This document shows, one piece after another, positions 1 through 6,040 of a DNA stretch of 9,304 nucleotides. Under the pieces are notes generated by a model. The model was not told where the DNA came from and made no database searches. It saw only the letters and a list, made by a program, of their open reading frames with translations. Both the position numbers and the translations under genes were made by a program. Within the stretch, counting starts at the first letter, position 1. Every line of letters starts with the position of its first letter. This DNA is from Neisseriaceae bacterium (GTDB lineage: Bacteria; Pseudomonadota; Gammaproteobacteria; Burkholderiales; Neisseriaceae): positions 1 to 9,304 of the forward strand of contig JAFSQZ010000098.1 in NCBI GenBank assembly GCA_017446355.1, in the 5' to 3' direction.

Positions 1-139
1 AGCGTTTACCGCCCCCATGCGCAGGAATGCCTGTTAAAGTGCCGCAGGCGGTGAGTGATAAAAGGGAAATGGTGAGAATTAAGGGGAGAAGTGTTCGAGA
101 AATTATTTGGTGCGTTCTTCGTACTGGAGAGATTGCCAC
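1..139 (-). CDS. mafA: MafA-like adhesin lipoprotein, N-terminal part (runs off left edge)
   Basis: Read leftward, this frame gives a lipoprotein signal peptide ending in the lipobox LTAC (Cys at residue 32, codon at 44-46), followed by GTLTGIPAHGGGKR. I recognise that as the mature N-terminus of Neisseria MafA, a surface lipoprotein described as a glycolipid-binding adhesin and usually encoded beside mafB toxin and mafI immunity genes. Those would lie to the left, outside the window. The start is uncertain: the frame has no ATG, and the only ordinary start codon near the signal peptide is GTG at 137-139. It has no clear ribosome binding site and lies inside a repeat hairpin (131-166). With this start the n-region is long, with arginines at residues 7, 8 and 15. 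The next candidates are the non-standard ATA at 104-106 or ATT at 101-103. The gene may be intact with a weak start, or its 5' end may have been altered by the repeat. Family call fairly sure from 14 mature residues; functionality unknown. Confidence 0.72.
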   Translation of the reverse strand, partial: MAISPVRRTHQIISRTLLPLILTISLLSLTACGTLTGIPAHGGGKR

Positions 140-166
140 GCCTGATTTTATCAGGCTCGCAATGAC
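131..166 (-). repeat. hairpin element copy A
   Basis: Minus-oriented copy: outer arms GTCATTGCGAG and GTGGCAATC around a perfect 7 bp inner stem, GCCTGAT (140-146) and ATCAGGC (150-156), with a TTT loop. A DUS lies 9 bp from the GTCATT end. It overlaps the probable GTG start of mafA. Confidence 0.8.
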
Positions 167-174
167 AGGCGTTT

Positions 175-191
175 TTTCAGGCTGCCTGAAA
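175..191. repeat. DNA uptake sequence, near-palindromic
   Basis: TTTCAGGCTGCCTGAAA, containing a complete 12-mer on each strand (the two dialect forms). It lies in the mafA leader, beside hairpin element A. Confidence 0.85.
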
Positions 192-222
192 GATAAGAAA
201 AAAGAAGTTAAGCAGTTATGCT

Positions 223-250
223 TGTTTGCTGTTTGCTGTTTGCTGTTTGC
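223..250. repeat. four tandem copies of a heptamer (TGTTTGC; GCAAACA on the minus strand)
   Basis: Four perfect head-to-tail copies of TGTTTGC fill 223-250. On the minus strand the tract begins at about the predicted transcription start of the mafA leader. The unit is not a multiple of three. An ATG at 252-254 (minus) would enter the mafA frame if one copy were lost, but it lies just upstream of the predicted transcript start, so translational switching from it is doubtful. Confidence 0.9.
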
Positions 251-255
251 GCATA

Positions 256-284
256 ATTATACCTTAAATGAAACATTTTATCAA
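256..284 (-). promoter_or_regulatory. sigma70-type promoter reading toward mafA
   Basis: On the minus strand there is a -35 of TTGATA (279-284), a 17 bp spacer and a perfect -10 of TATAAT (256-261). Predicted transcription start is near 249, giving a leader of roughly 110 nt before the GTG at 139. The leader contains the 7-mer repeat, a DUS and hairpin element A. No other minus-strand gene lies between it and mafA. Confidence 0.7.
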
Positions 285-543
285 TCCTATCTTGTTGAAA
301 ATATTAAAAAATTTGGCTTTTGTTGATAAAAATTAAAACCAAAAACCAAGTTTAGCTTCGCCTTTATGGCTCATACAATCTGAAACTGCCGATAAGTGTA
401 GCAAATCATTTCAGCAACAAACAAGAAAATAGACTTAATTTTTTACTTAATGTTGTAAATTTTGCCCTGCCTGAAACAATGCTTGGTGAAAGCCAAAACC
501 TGAAACATCTTGGTTGTTATAAAGAAATGTTTCTTTAAATCAA

Positions 544-583
544 GATATTGCTACGCATTAACTTTGTTAATGCTCGCAATGAC
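544..583 (-). repeat. hairpin element copy B
   Basis: Minus-oriented. The outer GTCATTGCGAG arm is intact, the other arm is slightly degenerate (GTAGCAATATC). The inner stem is a perfect 8 bp, GCATTAAC (555-562) and GTTAATGC (566-573), with a TTT loop. A DUS lies 15 bp from the GTCATT end. Confidence 0.75.
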
Positions 584-597
584 GCGCTTTTTTAAGG

Positions 598-614
598 TTT
601 CAGGCTGCCTGAAA
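598..614. repeat. DNA uptake sequence, near-palindromic
   Basis: TTTCAGGCTGCCTGAAA. It sits between hairpin elements B and C, which point away from each other, each with its GTCATT end toward this DUS. Confidence 0.85.
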
Positions 615-627
615 GGGTTATTAAACT

Positions 628-665
628 GTCATTACGAAGTTTGCGAAAGCGAATTGTGGCAATCT
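628..665 (+). repeat. hairpin element copy C
   Basis: Plus-oriented, with outer arms GTCATTACGA and GTGGCAATCT. The inner stem is weaker: TTTGC and GCGAA pair with one G-U around a GAAA loop. The GTCATT end starts 14 bp after the DUS at 598-614. Confidence 0.65.
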
Positions 666-700
666 CCCAACCATAAAGAAAACACTTTAAAAAATAAGGG

Positions 701-721
701 GATTACTACATTCGTAATAAC
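701..721 (-). repeat. hairpin element copy D, remnant lacking the inner stem
   Basis: Minus-oriented remnant reading GTTATTACGA then ATGTAGTAATC. The outer arms ATTAC and GTAAT still pair, while the usual ATTGC and GCAAT are both changed; the inner stem is absent. A one-sided DUS begins 16 bp beyond the GTTATT end, the arrangement of the fuller copies. Confidence 0.45.
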
Positions 722-737
722 GTGTTTGTTAAGGTTT

Positions 738-749
738 TTCAGGCTGCCT
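738..749 (-). repeat. DNA uptake sequence, one-sided 12-mer
   Basis: The minus strand reads AGGCAGCCTGAA, the Kingella-type dialect, without the palindromic extension. It lies just past the hemB stop codon. Confidence 0.75.
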
Positions 750-760
750 TTTGATAACAA

Positions 761-1765
761 TTATTGTGCTTGCAATAACTGTGCCGCTTCCAGTGCAAAA
801 TAAGTCAAAATACCGTCTGCGCCTGCGCGTTTGAATGCCAGCAAACTTTCTAAAATCACTTTGTTACCATCTAACCAACCATTTTGAATGGCTGCCTGCA
901 ACATCGCATATTCACCAGAAACTTGATAAGCATAAGTGGGTACGCCAAATTCATCTTTTACGCGGCGCACCACGTCTAGATAAGGTAAACCTGGTTTAAC
1001 CATCACCATATCTGCGCCTTCGGCAATATCCAAAGCAACTTCGTGTAAGGCTTCGTTGCTGTTGGCAGGGTCCATTTGATATTGGTCTTTGCTGGATTTT
1101 CCTAAATTGTCTGCACTGCCGACTGCATCGCGGAAAGGTCCGTAAAATGCAGAAGCATATTTGGCAGAATACGCCATAATGCGCGTGTGAATATACTTGT
1201 TTTGCTCCAATGCTTGACGAATAGTGCCAATACGACCGTCCATCATATCTGATGGTGCAATTACTTGCGCACCAGCTTCTGCGTGGCTTAATGCTTGTTT
1301 GACCAAAACTTCTACAGTTTCATCGTTTAATACATAACCTGTTTCATCGGTTAAACCATCTTGACCACTTAATGTGTAGGGATCTAGGGCAACATCGGTC
1401 ATAATGCCTAATTCTGGAAATTCTTGACGCAAAGTGCGAACGGCAGTTTGTACCAAACCTTCTGGGTTATAAGCTTCTTTGGCATCGGCGGTTTTGTTTT
1501 GGGTAACCACAGGAAATAATGCCAACATTGGAATACCTAGTGTGCAGGCTTTTTCAGCGGTTTTCAATAATAAATCTATGCTTTGGCGTTTTACATTGGG
1601 CATAGATGCAACTTCTTGCTCTTGGTTTTTGCCTTCTAACACAAATACAGGATAAATAAAATCGTTTGGCGTTAAGGTGTTTTCACGCATTAAACGGCGT
1701 GAGAAATCATCACGGCGCATACGGCGCATACGAGTAGTTGGCATTTGACGAGTAGGGTAGTTCAT
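761..1765 (-). CDS. hemB: porphobilinogen synthase (delta-aminolevulinic acid dehydratase)
   Basis: Cytoplasmic haem-pathway enzyme that condenses two 5-aminolevulinate molecules to porphobilinogen. The 334-residue product has the family's usual length. Landmarks are the two active-site lysines, K202 in AYSAKYAS and K257 in MVKPGLPYLD, and the metal-type motif at residues 124-137, DVALDPYTLSGQDG. The latter matches the aspartate version of the motif (DXALDX(Y/F)X3G(H/Q)DG), not the cysteine-rich zinc version, so a Mg/K-dependent enzyme is expected. The start at 1763-1765 is preceded by AGAGGA (1772-1777) at good spacing. The gene stands alone between a DUS-rich spacer and a divergent small gene. 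A dyad TTAAAC-AGT-GTTTAA (1777-1791) lies against the ribosome binding site, with unknown role. I see no convincing -35/-10 pair for it. Confidence 0.97.
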   Translation of the reverse strand: MNYPTRQMPTTRMRRMRRDDFSRRLMRENTLTPNDFIYPVFVLEGKNQEQEVASMPNVKRQSIDLLLKTAEKACTLGIPMLALFPVVTQNKTADAKEAYNPEGLVQTAVRTLRQEFPELGIMTDVALDPYTLSGQDGLTDETGYVLNDETVEVLVKQALSHAEAGAQVIAPSDMMDGRIGTIRQALEQNKYIHTRIMAYSAKYASAFYGPFRDAVGSADNLGKSSKDQYQMDPANSNEALHEVALDIAEGADMVMVKPGLPYLDVVRRVKDEFGVPTYAYQVSGEYAMLQAAIQNGWLDGNKVILESLLAFKRAGADGILTYFALEAAQLLQAQ

Positions 1766-2074
1766 TTTTTATCCTCTTAAACAGTGTTTAAACGGTTTTC
1801 AGGCAGGGTGGATTAAGTAGATTAAGTTTTAAATACATTATGGCTTGAAAGAAAGCTGAAATAAGCAACATAATGTAAGGTCAGAAAGAGAAATATAATG
1901 ACTTGCAATCATTTGACCGACTTGAAACAATACCACACACAATAGGGTATTGACAACTTCACTTTAAGAAATTGAAATCTTTGCTCAATGCATTATTCTG
2001 AATTAAAGTGTAAAAAAATGAAGAAAATACGTTTCTTTGTGAAGCGTTAATAACAGAAAATACAAAGTAAAAAT

Positions 2075-2104
2075 CTGCAAAACAATAGGCAAAATCATTA
2101 AAAT
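2075..2104 (+). promoter_or_regulatory. weak candidate promoter for the small secreted protein
   Basis: CTGCAA (2075-2080) and TAAAAT (2099-2104) are separated by 18 bp. A second possible -10, TACATT, lies at 2109-2114 without a matching -35. Both are poor matches. Confidence 0.3.
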
Positions 2105-2123
2105 AGCGTACATTATCGTTTCG

Positions 2124-2135
2124 CGTGTTAACACG
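2124..2135. promoter_or_regulatory. perfect 12 bp palindrome in the leader (possible operator)
   Basis: CGTGTTAACACG is fully self-complementary. It lies between the candidate promoter and the ribosome binding site AAGGAA (2148-2153) of the small secreted protein. Position suits a repressor site or leader structure, but I recognise no regulator for it. Confidence 0.35.
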
Positions 2136-2159
2136 ATGGTAAAAACATAAGGAAAAACA

Positions 2160-2429
2160 ATGAACAACACACGTTTTCTTTTTACTGCATTTGCATTTTT
2201 AGTTGCCATACCAGCGATGGCAAAAGATCCAGTAATCAGCAGCAATACATCAGGCATTACTGATGATAAATTGATTAACAGCGTTGCTGCCGCGTCCATT
2301 GGTTCAGGCGTTAAAGAACCTTTAAAAATTTCTGGCAATGCTAACCAATTAAGCATTTCGGGTAGCAATAAAACGGTTTGTACCGTTCCATTGGCAAATG
2401 GCAAAATGAAAGGCATTAGCTGTAAATAA
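2160..2429 (+). CDS. small secreted protein of unknown function
   Basis: 89 residues, not recognised. The first 22 residues form a classical signal peptide: Asn/Arg n-region, hydrophobic FLFTAFAFLVAIP core and an AMA cleavage site before KDP. The mature part of ~67 residues is polar, rich in Ser, Asn, Gly and Lys. It has two cysteines, in TVCTV and in ISCK at the very C-terminus, which could form a disulfide. The ribosome binding site AAGGAA lies 6 nt before the ATG. It is monocistronic: a perfect 13 bp hairpin follows the stop by 27 bp. Signal peptide, ribosome binding site and terminator together make this a real gene. A periplasmic or exported location is inferred. Confidence 0.8.
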   Translation: MNNTRFLFTAFAFLVAIPAMAKDPVISSNTSGITDDKLINSVAAASIGSGVKEPLKISGNANQLSISGSNKTVCTVPLANGKMKGISCK

Positions 2430-2456
2430 CGCTTTTTCTTGCGAATTTTCTTTTAC

Positions 2457-2490
2457 AAAGCTGCCTGAATTTCTTCAGGCAGCTTTAATC
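2457..2490 (+). terminator. DUS-derived hairpin terminator
   Basis: AAAGCTGCCTGAA (2457-2469) and TTCAGGCAGCTTT (2474-2486) form a perfect 13 bp stem with a 4-nt loop. The arms carry the GCTGCCTGAA core of the uptake sequence in inverted order, a common Neisseriaceae terminator design. The following T-tract is short, so strength is uncertain. It separates the small secreted gene from dapA. Confidence 0.75.
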
Positions 2491-2515
2491 AATGACAAAA
2501 CTTCACGTTAAGATT

Positions 2516-2543
2516 TTGCACATTAAATAAAGACTGTTACAAT
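2516..2543 (+). promoter_or_regulatory. sigma70-type promoter of dapA-bamC
   Basis: TTGCAC (2516-2521), a 16 bp spacer and TACAAT (2538-2543). Predicted start is near 2550, leaving a short leader before the dapA ribosome binding site. It begins just after the upstream terminator. Confidence 0.7.
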
Positions 2544-2582
2544 TATTAACTTTCTGTTTAACCGAATAATGAAGGTGAACTT

Positions 2583-3464
2583 ATGCTTACAGGCAGCCTT
2601 GTTGCACTGATTACACCAATGAATGCAGACGGTAGCGTGAATTTCGCGCAACTGAATCAACTTATTGATTGGCATATTGAAAACGGTACTGATGCCATCG
2701 TTTCTATGGGTACAACGGGTGAATCCGCAACGTTTTCTGTGGACGACCATTTGGCAGTAATTGAAGCAACGATTCAACACGTGAATAAACGTATCCCTGT
2801 TATTGCTGGCACGGGCGCAAACAATACCGAAGAAGCCATTTTTCTTTCAAAAGCTGCCCAATCTCTTGGCGCAGATTACACTTTATCTGTTGTCCCTTAC
2901 TACAACAAACCTTCTCAAGAAGGTATTTATCAACACTTTAAAGCCATTGCCCAAGCCGCCGATATTCCGATGATTATCTATAATGTGCCAGGACGCACTG
3001 TGGTGAATATGAGCAATGAAGTCATTTTGCGCTTGGCAGAACTTCCTAATATTGTTGGGGTGAAAGAAGCCAGTGGCGATATTGAACGCGCGTTAACTTT
3101 ATTTAAAACCGCGCCAAAAGATTTTATGATTTATTCTGGTGATGACCCAACTGGTTTGCCTTTTATGCTTTGCGGTGGACACGGAGTGATTTCTGTGGCA
3201 GCCAATGTTGCGCCAAAAGCCTTTGCGCAAATGTGTCGCCACGCGCTGAATGGTGAAATCGCTGCTGCACGAAAATTAAACGACCAACTTATTCCCGTTT
3301 ATGATGTAATGTTCTGTGAACCTAGCCCAGCTGCACCAAAATATGCCGCATCTTTGTTGGGATTGGGGTTGTGTGAAGATTATGTTCGTTTACCTATTAT
3401 GCCTTTAAGTCAAAGTGGTCGCGAAAAAGTTCAGGCAGCCTTAAAAGAAGCGCAACTCATTTAA
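2583..3464 (+). CDS. dapA: 4-hydroxy-tetrahydrodipicolinate synthase
   Basis: Cytoplasmic enzyme condensing pyruvate with aspartate semialdehyde, the committed step toward meso-diaminopimelate and lysine. At 293 residues it lines up with E. coli DapA almost residue for residue: GTTGES with T44/T45, Y133 in IIYNVPGRT, R138, and the Schiff-base lysine K161 in GVKEASGD. The ATG is preceded by GAAGGTGA (2571-2578). Its 5' end carries a partial DUS (AGGCAGCCT, 2591-2599). Its 3' end carries a complete minus-strand 12-mer (3430-3441), translated as VQAAL. Only about 27 bp and no terminator separate it from bamC, so the two are probably co-transcribed from the promoter at 2516-2543, as dapA and nlpB are in E. 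coli. Confidence 0.98.
   Translation: MLTGSLVALITPMNADGSVNFAQLNQLIDWHIENGTDAIVSMGTTGESATFSVDDHLAVIEATIQHVNKRIPVIAGTGANNTEEAIFLSKAAQSLGADYTLSVVPYYNKPSQEGIYQHFKAIAQAADIPMIIYNVPGRTVVNMSNEVILRLAELPNIVGVKEASGDIERALTLFKTAPKDFMIYSGDDPTGLPFMLCGGHGVISVAANVAPKAFAQMCRHALNGEIAAARKLNDQLIPVYDVMFCEPSPAAPKYAASLLGLGLCEDYVRLPIMPLSQSGREKVQAALKEAQLI
3430..3441 (-). repeat. DNA uptake sequence inside dapA
   Basis: The minus strand reads AGGCTGCCTGAA, the Simonsiella-type dialect, one-sided. It is tolerated in the coding region near the C-terminus of DapA. Confidence 0.75.
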
Positions 3465-3491
3465 TTTGTTTCATTTAATAAAGTTATGGTT

Positions 3492-4613
3492 ATGAAGAAA
3501 ACATATTTAACTACTGCTATCCTAGCTAGCCTTGTTTTAACGGCTTGTTCCAGCAACAAACAAGATTTGCCTAAATTAGATTATCAATCTGAAAACAAAA
3601 AAATTGTGCAGTTAGAAGTGCCACCTGATTTAAACGACCCACGCAATGGCGAGTTATATCGTTTACCCGCTGATGTAAGCAATAATCAAACAGGAAACGT
3701 TCAGGCAGCAAGCAATAATAACGTGTTGACACAGGTTAAAAATGCACACATTGAACGCAGTGGTACACAACGCTGGTTGGTGATTAACGACAAAACTCCT
3801 AATGAAATGTGGGCACTTTTACGTGCGTTTTGGTTAGAATCAGGTTTTACCATTTATTCCGAAGAGCCAGCAGCAGGTTTAATGGAAACAGATTGGGCAG
3901 AAAATCGCGCGAAATTACCTAATCAAGGTCTACGTAAAGTTTTTGAAATGGTCGGTTTAGGCAGTGTATACAGCACCAGCGAACGCGATAAATTCTTAAT
4001 TCGTATAGAACGCAACAGAAATAACGGCGTAGATATTTTCTTCACCCACAAAGGTTTAGAAGAAGTATACACCAGCAAAAACGAAGACAGCACCACTTGG
4101 CAACCACGTCCCAACGACCCCAATTTAGAAGCAGCGTTTTTAGCGCGTTTTATGCAATACATCGGTATGGACGAAGCCACTGTTAACCAACAAATTCAGC
4201 AACAAGCCGCACAAACTGAAGGCACAGCATTTGCCAAACGTGAAAGCAACAGCGTCATCGTTTATGGCGACCCACAACGCAACGTTAATCGTGTTGCTTC
4301 CGCGTTGGATCGTAGCGGTTTAACTGTTTTACAATTTGTTAATGAACGCGGTATTTTTGTGGTGCGTCCAGCGGAAAGTGCCAGCGAAGCCATTCGTCAA
4401 GCCAATGAAAAAGAGGCAAAAAAAGGTTTCTTCGGACGCTTGTTTGGTGGCAAAGATGAGCCTGTAACCAAACAAGACAATACCCAATTTTTTGTTGCTT
4501 TGGAACCTTTGCAAGATGGACAACGCATTCACTTGCTTGACCAAACAGGACAAGCTTACACAGGCAAAAACGCACAAAAATGGTTAGACAGCCTTTATCG
4601 CGAACTTCACTAA
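3492..4613 (+). CDS. bamC: outer-membrane assembly lipoprotein BamC (NlpB)
   Basis: Lipoprotein subunit of the BAM complex that inserts beta-barrel proteins into the outer membrane. The 373-residue product has signal peptide MKKTYLTTAILASLVLTAC, with the lipobox LTAC and acylated Cys19. A Gly/Pro/Asn-rich segment follows (about residues 25-75, including EVPPDLNDP and YRLPAD), as expected for the N-terminal region that contacts BamD. Two alpha/beta (helix-grip type) domains probably make up the rest, ending in KNAQKWLDSLYREL. I chose the ATG at 3492 over the in-frame ATG at 3486: the only ribosome binding site, ATAAAG (3478-3483), is 8 nt before 3492 but only 2 nt before 3486. A partial DUS (TTCAGGCAGC, 3700-3709) is embedded. 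Location after dapA supports the assignment. Confidence 0.9.
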   Translation: MKKTYLTTAILASLVLTACSSNKQDLPKLDYQSENKKIVQLEVPPDLNDPRNGELYRLPADVSNNQTGNVQAASNNNVLTQVKNAHIERSGTQRWLVINDKTPNEMWALLRAFWLESGFTIYSEEPAAGLMETDWAENRAKLPNQGLRKVFEMVGLGSVYSTSERDKFLIRIERNRNNGVDIFFTHKGLEEVYTSKNEDSTTWQPRPNDPNLEAAFLARFMQYIGMDEATVNQQIQQQAAQTEGTAFAKRESNSVIVYGDPQRNVNRVASALDRSGLTVLQFVNERGIFVVRPAESASEAIRQANEKEAKKGFFGRLFGGKDEPVTKQDNTQFFVALEPLQDGQRIHLLDQTGQAYTGKNAQKWLDSLYRELH

Positions 4614-4617
4614 ACCA

Positions 4618-4658
4618 TTCAGGCAGCCTGAAAGCAATCAAGCTGCCTGAAACTTTTC
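4618..4658 (+). terminator. inverted DUS pair between bamC and hisB (possible terminator/attenuator)
   Basis: A complete DUS, TTCAGGCAGCCTGAA (4618-4632), is followed by an inverted partial copy. TTCAGGCAGC (4618-4627) and GCTGCCTGAA (4642-4651) form a perfect 10 bp stem with a 14-nt loop, followed by CTTTTC. The short T-run and the close hisB start suggest partial rather than full termination. Confidence 0.5.
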
Positions 4659-4674
4659 AAACAAAGCCAATAAT

Positions 4675-5268
4675 ATGAGAACAGCCACCATTACACGTAA
4701 TACCAGTGAAACCCAAATCACCGTTTCCATCAACCTAGACGGCACTGGTAAAGCACAGTTTGACACAGGCATTCCCTTTTTAGAACATATGCTTGACCAA
4801 ATTGCGCGACATGGTTTAATTGACTTAAACATCACTTGCAAAGGCGACACCCATATTGATGATCATCACAGCGTAGAAGACATCGGCATCACGTTAGGAC
4901 AAGCACTCAAAGCTGCATTAGGCGATAAACTAGGTATTCGCCGTTACGGTTATGCTTATGTTCCTTTAGATGAATCATTAAGCCGAGTTGTGTTAGATTT
5001 ATCGGGTCGTCCAGGATTGGAATACCACATAGACTTCTCACGCGCACGAATTGGACAATTTGATGTAGACCTATTCAGCGAATTTTTTCACGGTTTAGTC
5101 AATCACGCTATGATGACATTACACATTGACAATTTACGTGGCAGCAACGCCCATCACCAAGCTGAAACCGTTTTCAAAGCTTTCGGTCGTGCCTTGCGTA
5201 TGGCGATTGAACACGATGAGCGAATGGCAGGCAAAATGCCGTCAACCAAAGGCACACTCACTGAATAA
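4675..5268 (+). CDS. hisB: imidazoleglycerol-phosphate dehydratase
   Basis: Histidine-pathway enzyme converting imidazole-glycerol phosphate to imidazole-acetol phosphate in the cytoplasm. The product is the 197-residue monofunctional form, without the phosphatase domain fused to it in enterobacteria. Metal-binding signatures of the two repeated half-domains are visible: EHMLDQIARHG near residue 40, DDHHSVEDIGI near 63-73 and NAHHQAE near 165-171. The ATG follows a weak AAAG at 4663-4666. It stands apart from other his genes, and neither neighbour is a histidine gene. It may be transcribed partly by read-through from dapA-bamC. Confidence 0.97.
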   Translation: MRTATITRNTSETQITVSINLDGTGKAQFDTGIPFLEHMLDQIARHGLIDLNITCKGDTHIDDHHSVEDIGITLGQALKAALGDKLGIRRYGYAYVPLDESLSRVVLDLSGRPGLEYHIDFSRARIGQFDVDLFSEFFHGLVNHAMMTLHIDNLRGSNAHHQAETVFKAFGRALRMAIEHDERMAGKMPSTKGTLTE

Positions 5269-5314
5269 CAAGCCTTTTTCAGGCAGCTTTTACACATCAA
5301 CAAAGGAAATCAAA

Positions 5315-5623
5315 ATGAATACACAAGAAAAAATTAAAGAATTAGTTAGCAGCAATAAAGTCGTTTTATTTATGAAAGGCAGCAAACAATTTCCACAATG
5401 CGGTTTTTCTGCACGCGCTGTTCAAATTCTACAAGCCGCAGGTTGCACTGATTTTGTAACCGTAAACGTATTAGAAGATGACGATATTCGTCAAGGCATT
5501 AAAGAATATGCCGACTGGCCAACCATTCCACAACTTTATGTAAACGGCGAATTTATTGGGGGTTCAGACATTATGATGGAAATGTACGAAGCAGGTGAAT
5601 TACAAGACTTGCTCAAAGCATAG
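5315..5623 (+). CDS. grxD: monothiol glutaredoxin, Grx4/GrxD type
   Basis: 102-residue CGFS-type glutaredoxin. This family binds a [2Fe-2S] cluster with glutathione as a bridged dimer and acts in iron-sulfur cluster transfer. The signature PQCGFS places the active-site Cys at residue 29, and K21 in FMKGSK is the glutathione-contacting lysine. WPTIPQLYVNGEFIGGSDI carries the cis-proline and the GG glutathione-binding loop. The frame is open further upstream inside hisB, but the ATG at 5315 has a strong ribosome binding site, AAAGGAAA (5302-5309), and gives the normal family N-terminus. A partial DUS (TTCAGGCAGC, 5279-5288) lies between hisB and this gene. Confidence 0.96.
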   Translation: MNTQEKIKELVSSNKVVLFMKGSKQFPQCGFSARAVQILQAAGCTDFVTVNVLEDDDIRQGIKEYADWPTIPQLYVNGEFIGGSDIMMEMYEAGELQDLLKA

Positions 5624-5700
5624 ATTGAAATCATTGTAAAAAACGCATTTCAGAAATCAAGTGCTGATGAATAACATTAAATAATGAGAGAAATTTGAAT

Positions 5701-5838
5701 GTGAAAATCTATTTATCATTACTTGTTTTATTATTTTCGGTTTATGCTCACGCCGATAATCATCTAGCAAAACAAAAAATTGCCGTGTTAAAGCATTTTG
5801 TGGCAAAGTTTTGTGCGAGTTTTATTCAGGCAGCCTGA
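5701..5838 (+). CDS. short secreted peptide, GTG start, possibly truncated
   Basis: A 45-codon frame from GTG encodes MKIYLSLLVLLFSVYAHA, a well-formed signal peptide with an AHA cleavage site before DNH. A mature tail of ~27 residues with one cysteine follows. GAGAG (5686-5690) lies 10 nt upstream, at the far end of usable spacing. The stop TGA is part of a DUS (5825-5839), and the 12-mer GCAAAGTTTTGT near its 3' end (5803-5814) recurs at 5949-5960 past a hairpin element. Both suggest the original gene was longer and has been cut by repeat insertion. I do not recognise the product. Confidence 0.45.
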   Translation: MKIYLSLLVLLFSVYAHADNHLAKQKIAVLKHFVAKFCASFIQAA

Positions 5839-5841
5839 AAA
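5825..5841. repeat. DNA uptake sequence, near-palindromic
   Basis: TTCAGGCAGCCTGAAAA. It supplies the stop codon of the preceding short frame and lies 14 bp before hairpin element E. Confidence 0.85.
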
Positions 5842-5853
5842 GTTTATTTAAGC

Positions 5854-5891
5854 ATTATTGCGAAGTTTACGAGCGTAAACTATGGCAATCT
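5854..5891 (+). repeat. hairpin element copy E
   Basis: Plus-oriented, with outer arms ATTGCGA and ATGGCAATCT. The inner stem is AGTTTAC (5864-5870) and GTAAACT (5875-5881), 7 bp with a GAGC loop, extendable by one C-G pair. The stem sequence is unrelated to those of copies A, B, F and G. Confidence 0.75.
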
Positions 5892-5979
5892 TTTTCAAGT
5901 TTCAGAAAATCAACCACACGATTTCTGTTGAAATAAGAAGATTGTTTTGCAAAGTTTTGTAATAGCGATAAAGTAATGC

Positions 5980-5997
5980 TTTCAGGCAGCCTGAAAA
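5980..5997. repeat. DNA uptake sequence, near-palindromic
   Basis: TTTCAGGCAGCCTGAAAA, just upstream of the promoter of the poly-C lipoprotein gene. Confidence 0.85.
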
Positions 5998-6040
5998 CAT
6001 TATCAAAAACACAAACAGAATGTTTGCTTTCTTTTTTTTC

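Larger units (their letters stand above)
140..760. other. repeat-rich spacer between mafA and hemB
   Basis: I see no convincing gene here. Two open frames on the plus strand (27-326 and 510-803) run through DUS and hairpin repeats, lack ribosome binding sites and look accidental. The stretch holds the mafA promoter, the heptamer tract, three DUS copies and hairpin elements B, C and D, plus the start of A. Positions 327-520 contain only A+T-rich sequence with a degenerate DUS half (CCTGCCTGAAA, 466-476). AAAGAAA and TTTCTTT at 521-536 form a small inverted repeat. Confidence 0.7.
1766..2159. other. divergent intergenic spacer, hemB / small secreted protein
   Basis: This 394 bp A+T-rich spacer has no gene I can support. 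It contains the hemB ribosome binding site and dyad, a degenerate DUS half (TTTTCAGGCAG, from 1797), a 7 bp inverted repeat CAATACC (1928-1934) and GGTATTG (1946-1952), and a plus-strand TTGACA (1950-1955) with a poor TGAAAT -10 after 17 bp. A perfect palindrome lies at 2124-2135. A minus-strand open frame at 2003-2416 is hydrophobic but lies opposite the small secreted protein and has no ribosome binding site. Confidence 0.6.

Noticed and set aside
27..326. 99-codon plus-strand open frame
   Set aside because: It runs antisense over the mafA signal peptide and through hairpin element A, a DUS and the heptamer tract. It has no ribosome binding site and its sequence looks like translated repeats.
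510..803. 97-codon plus-strand open frame
   Set aside because: It crosses elements B, C and D, two DUS and the 3' end of hemB. No ribosome binding site or protein-like features.
1366..1394. HemB motif DVALDPYTLSGQDG suspected of losing a key residue
   Set aside because: The consensus for the aspartate-type site leaves the TLS positions free, so this is an ordinary Mg-type variant.
2003..2416. Hydrophobic minus-strand open frame resembling a membrane protein
   Set aside because: It lies opposite the small secreted protein, whose signal peptide, ribosome binding site and terminator are coherent. The hydrophobicity reflects A+T-rich antisense sequence and there is no ribosome binding site.
5126..5314. 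N-terminal extension of the glutaredoxin frame
   Set aside because: It overlaps hisB in another frame. The ATG at 5315 has a strong ribosome binding site and gives the family's normal N-terminus.
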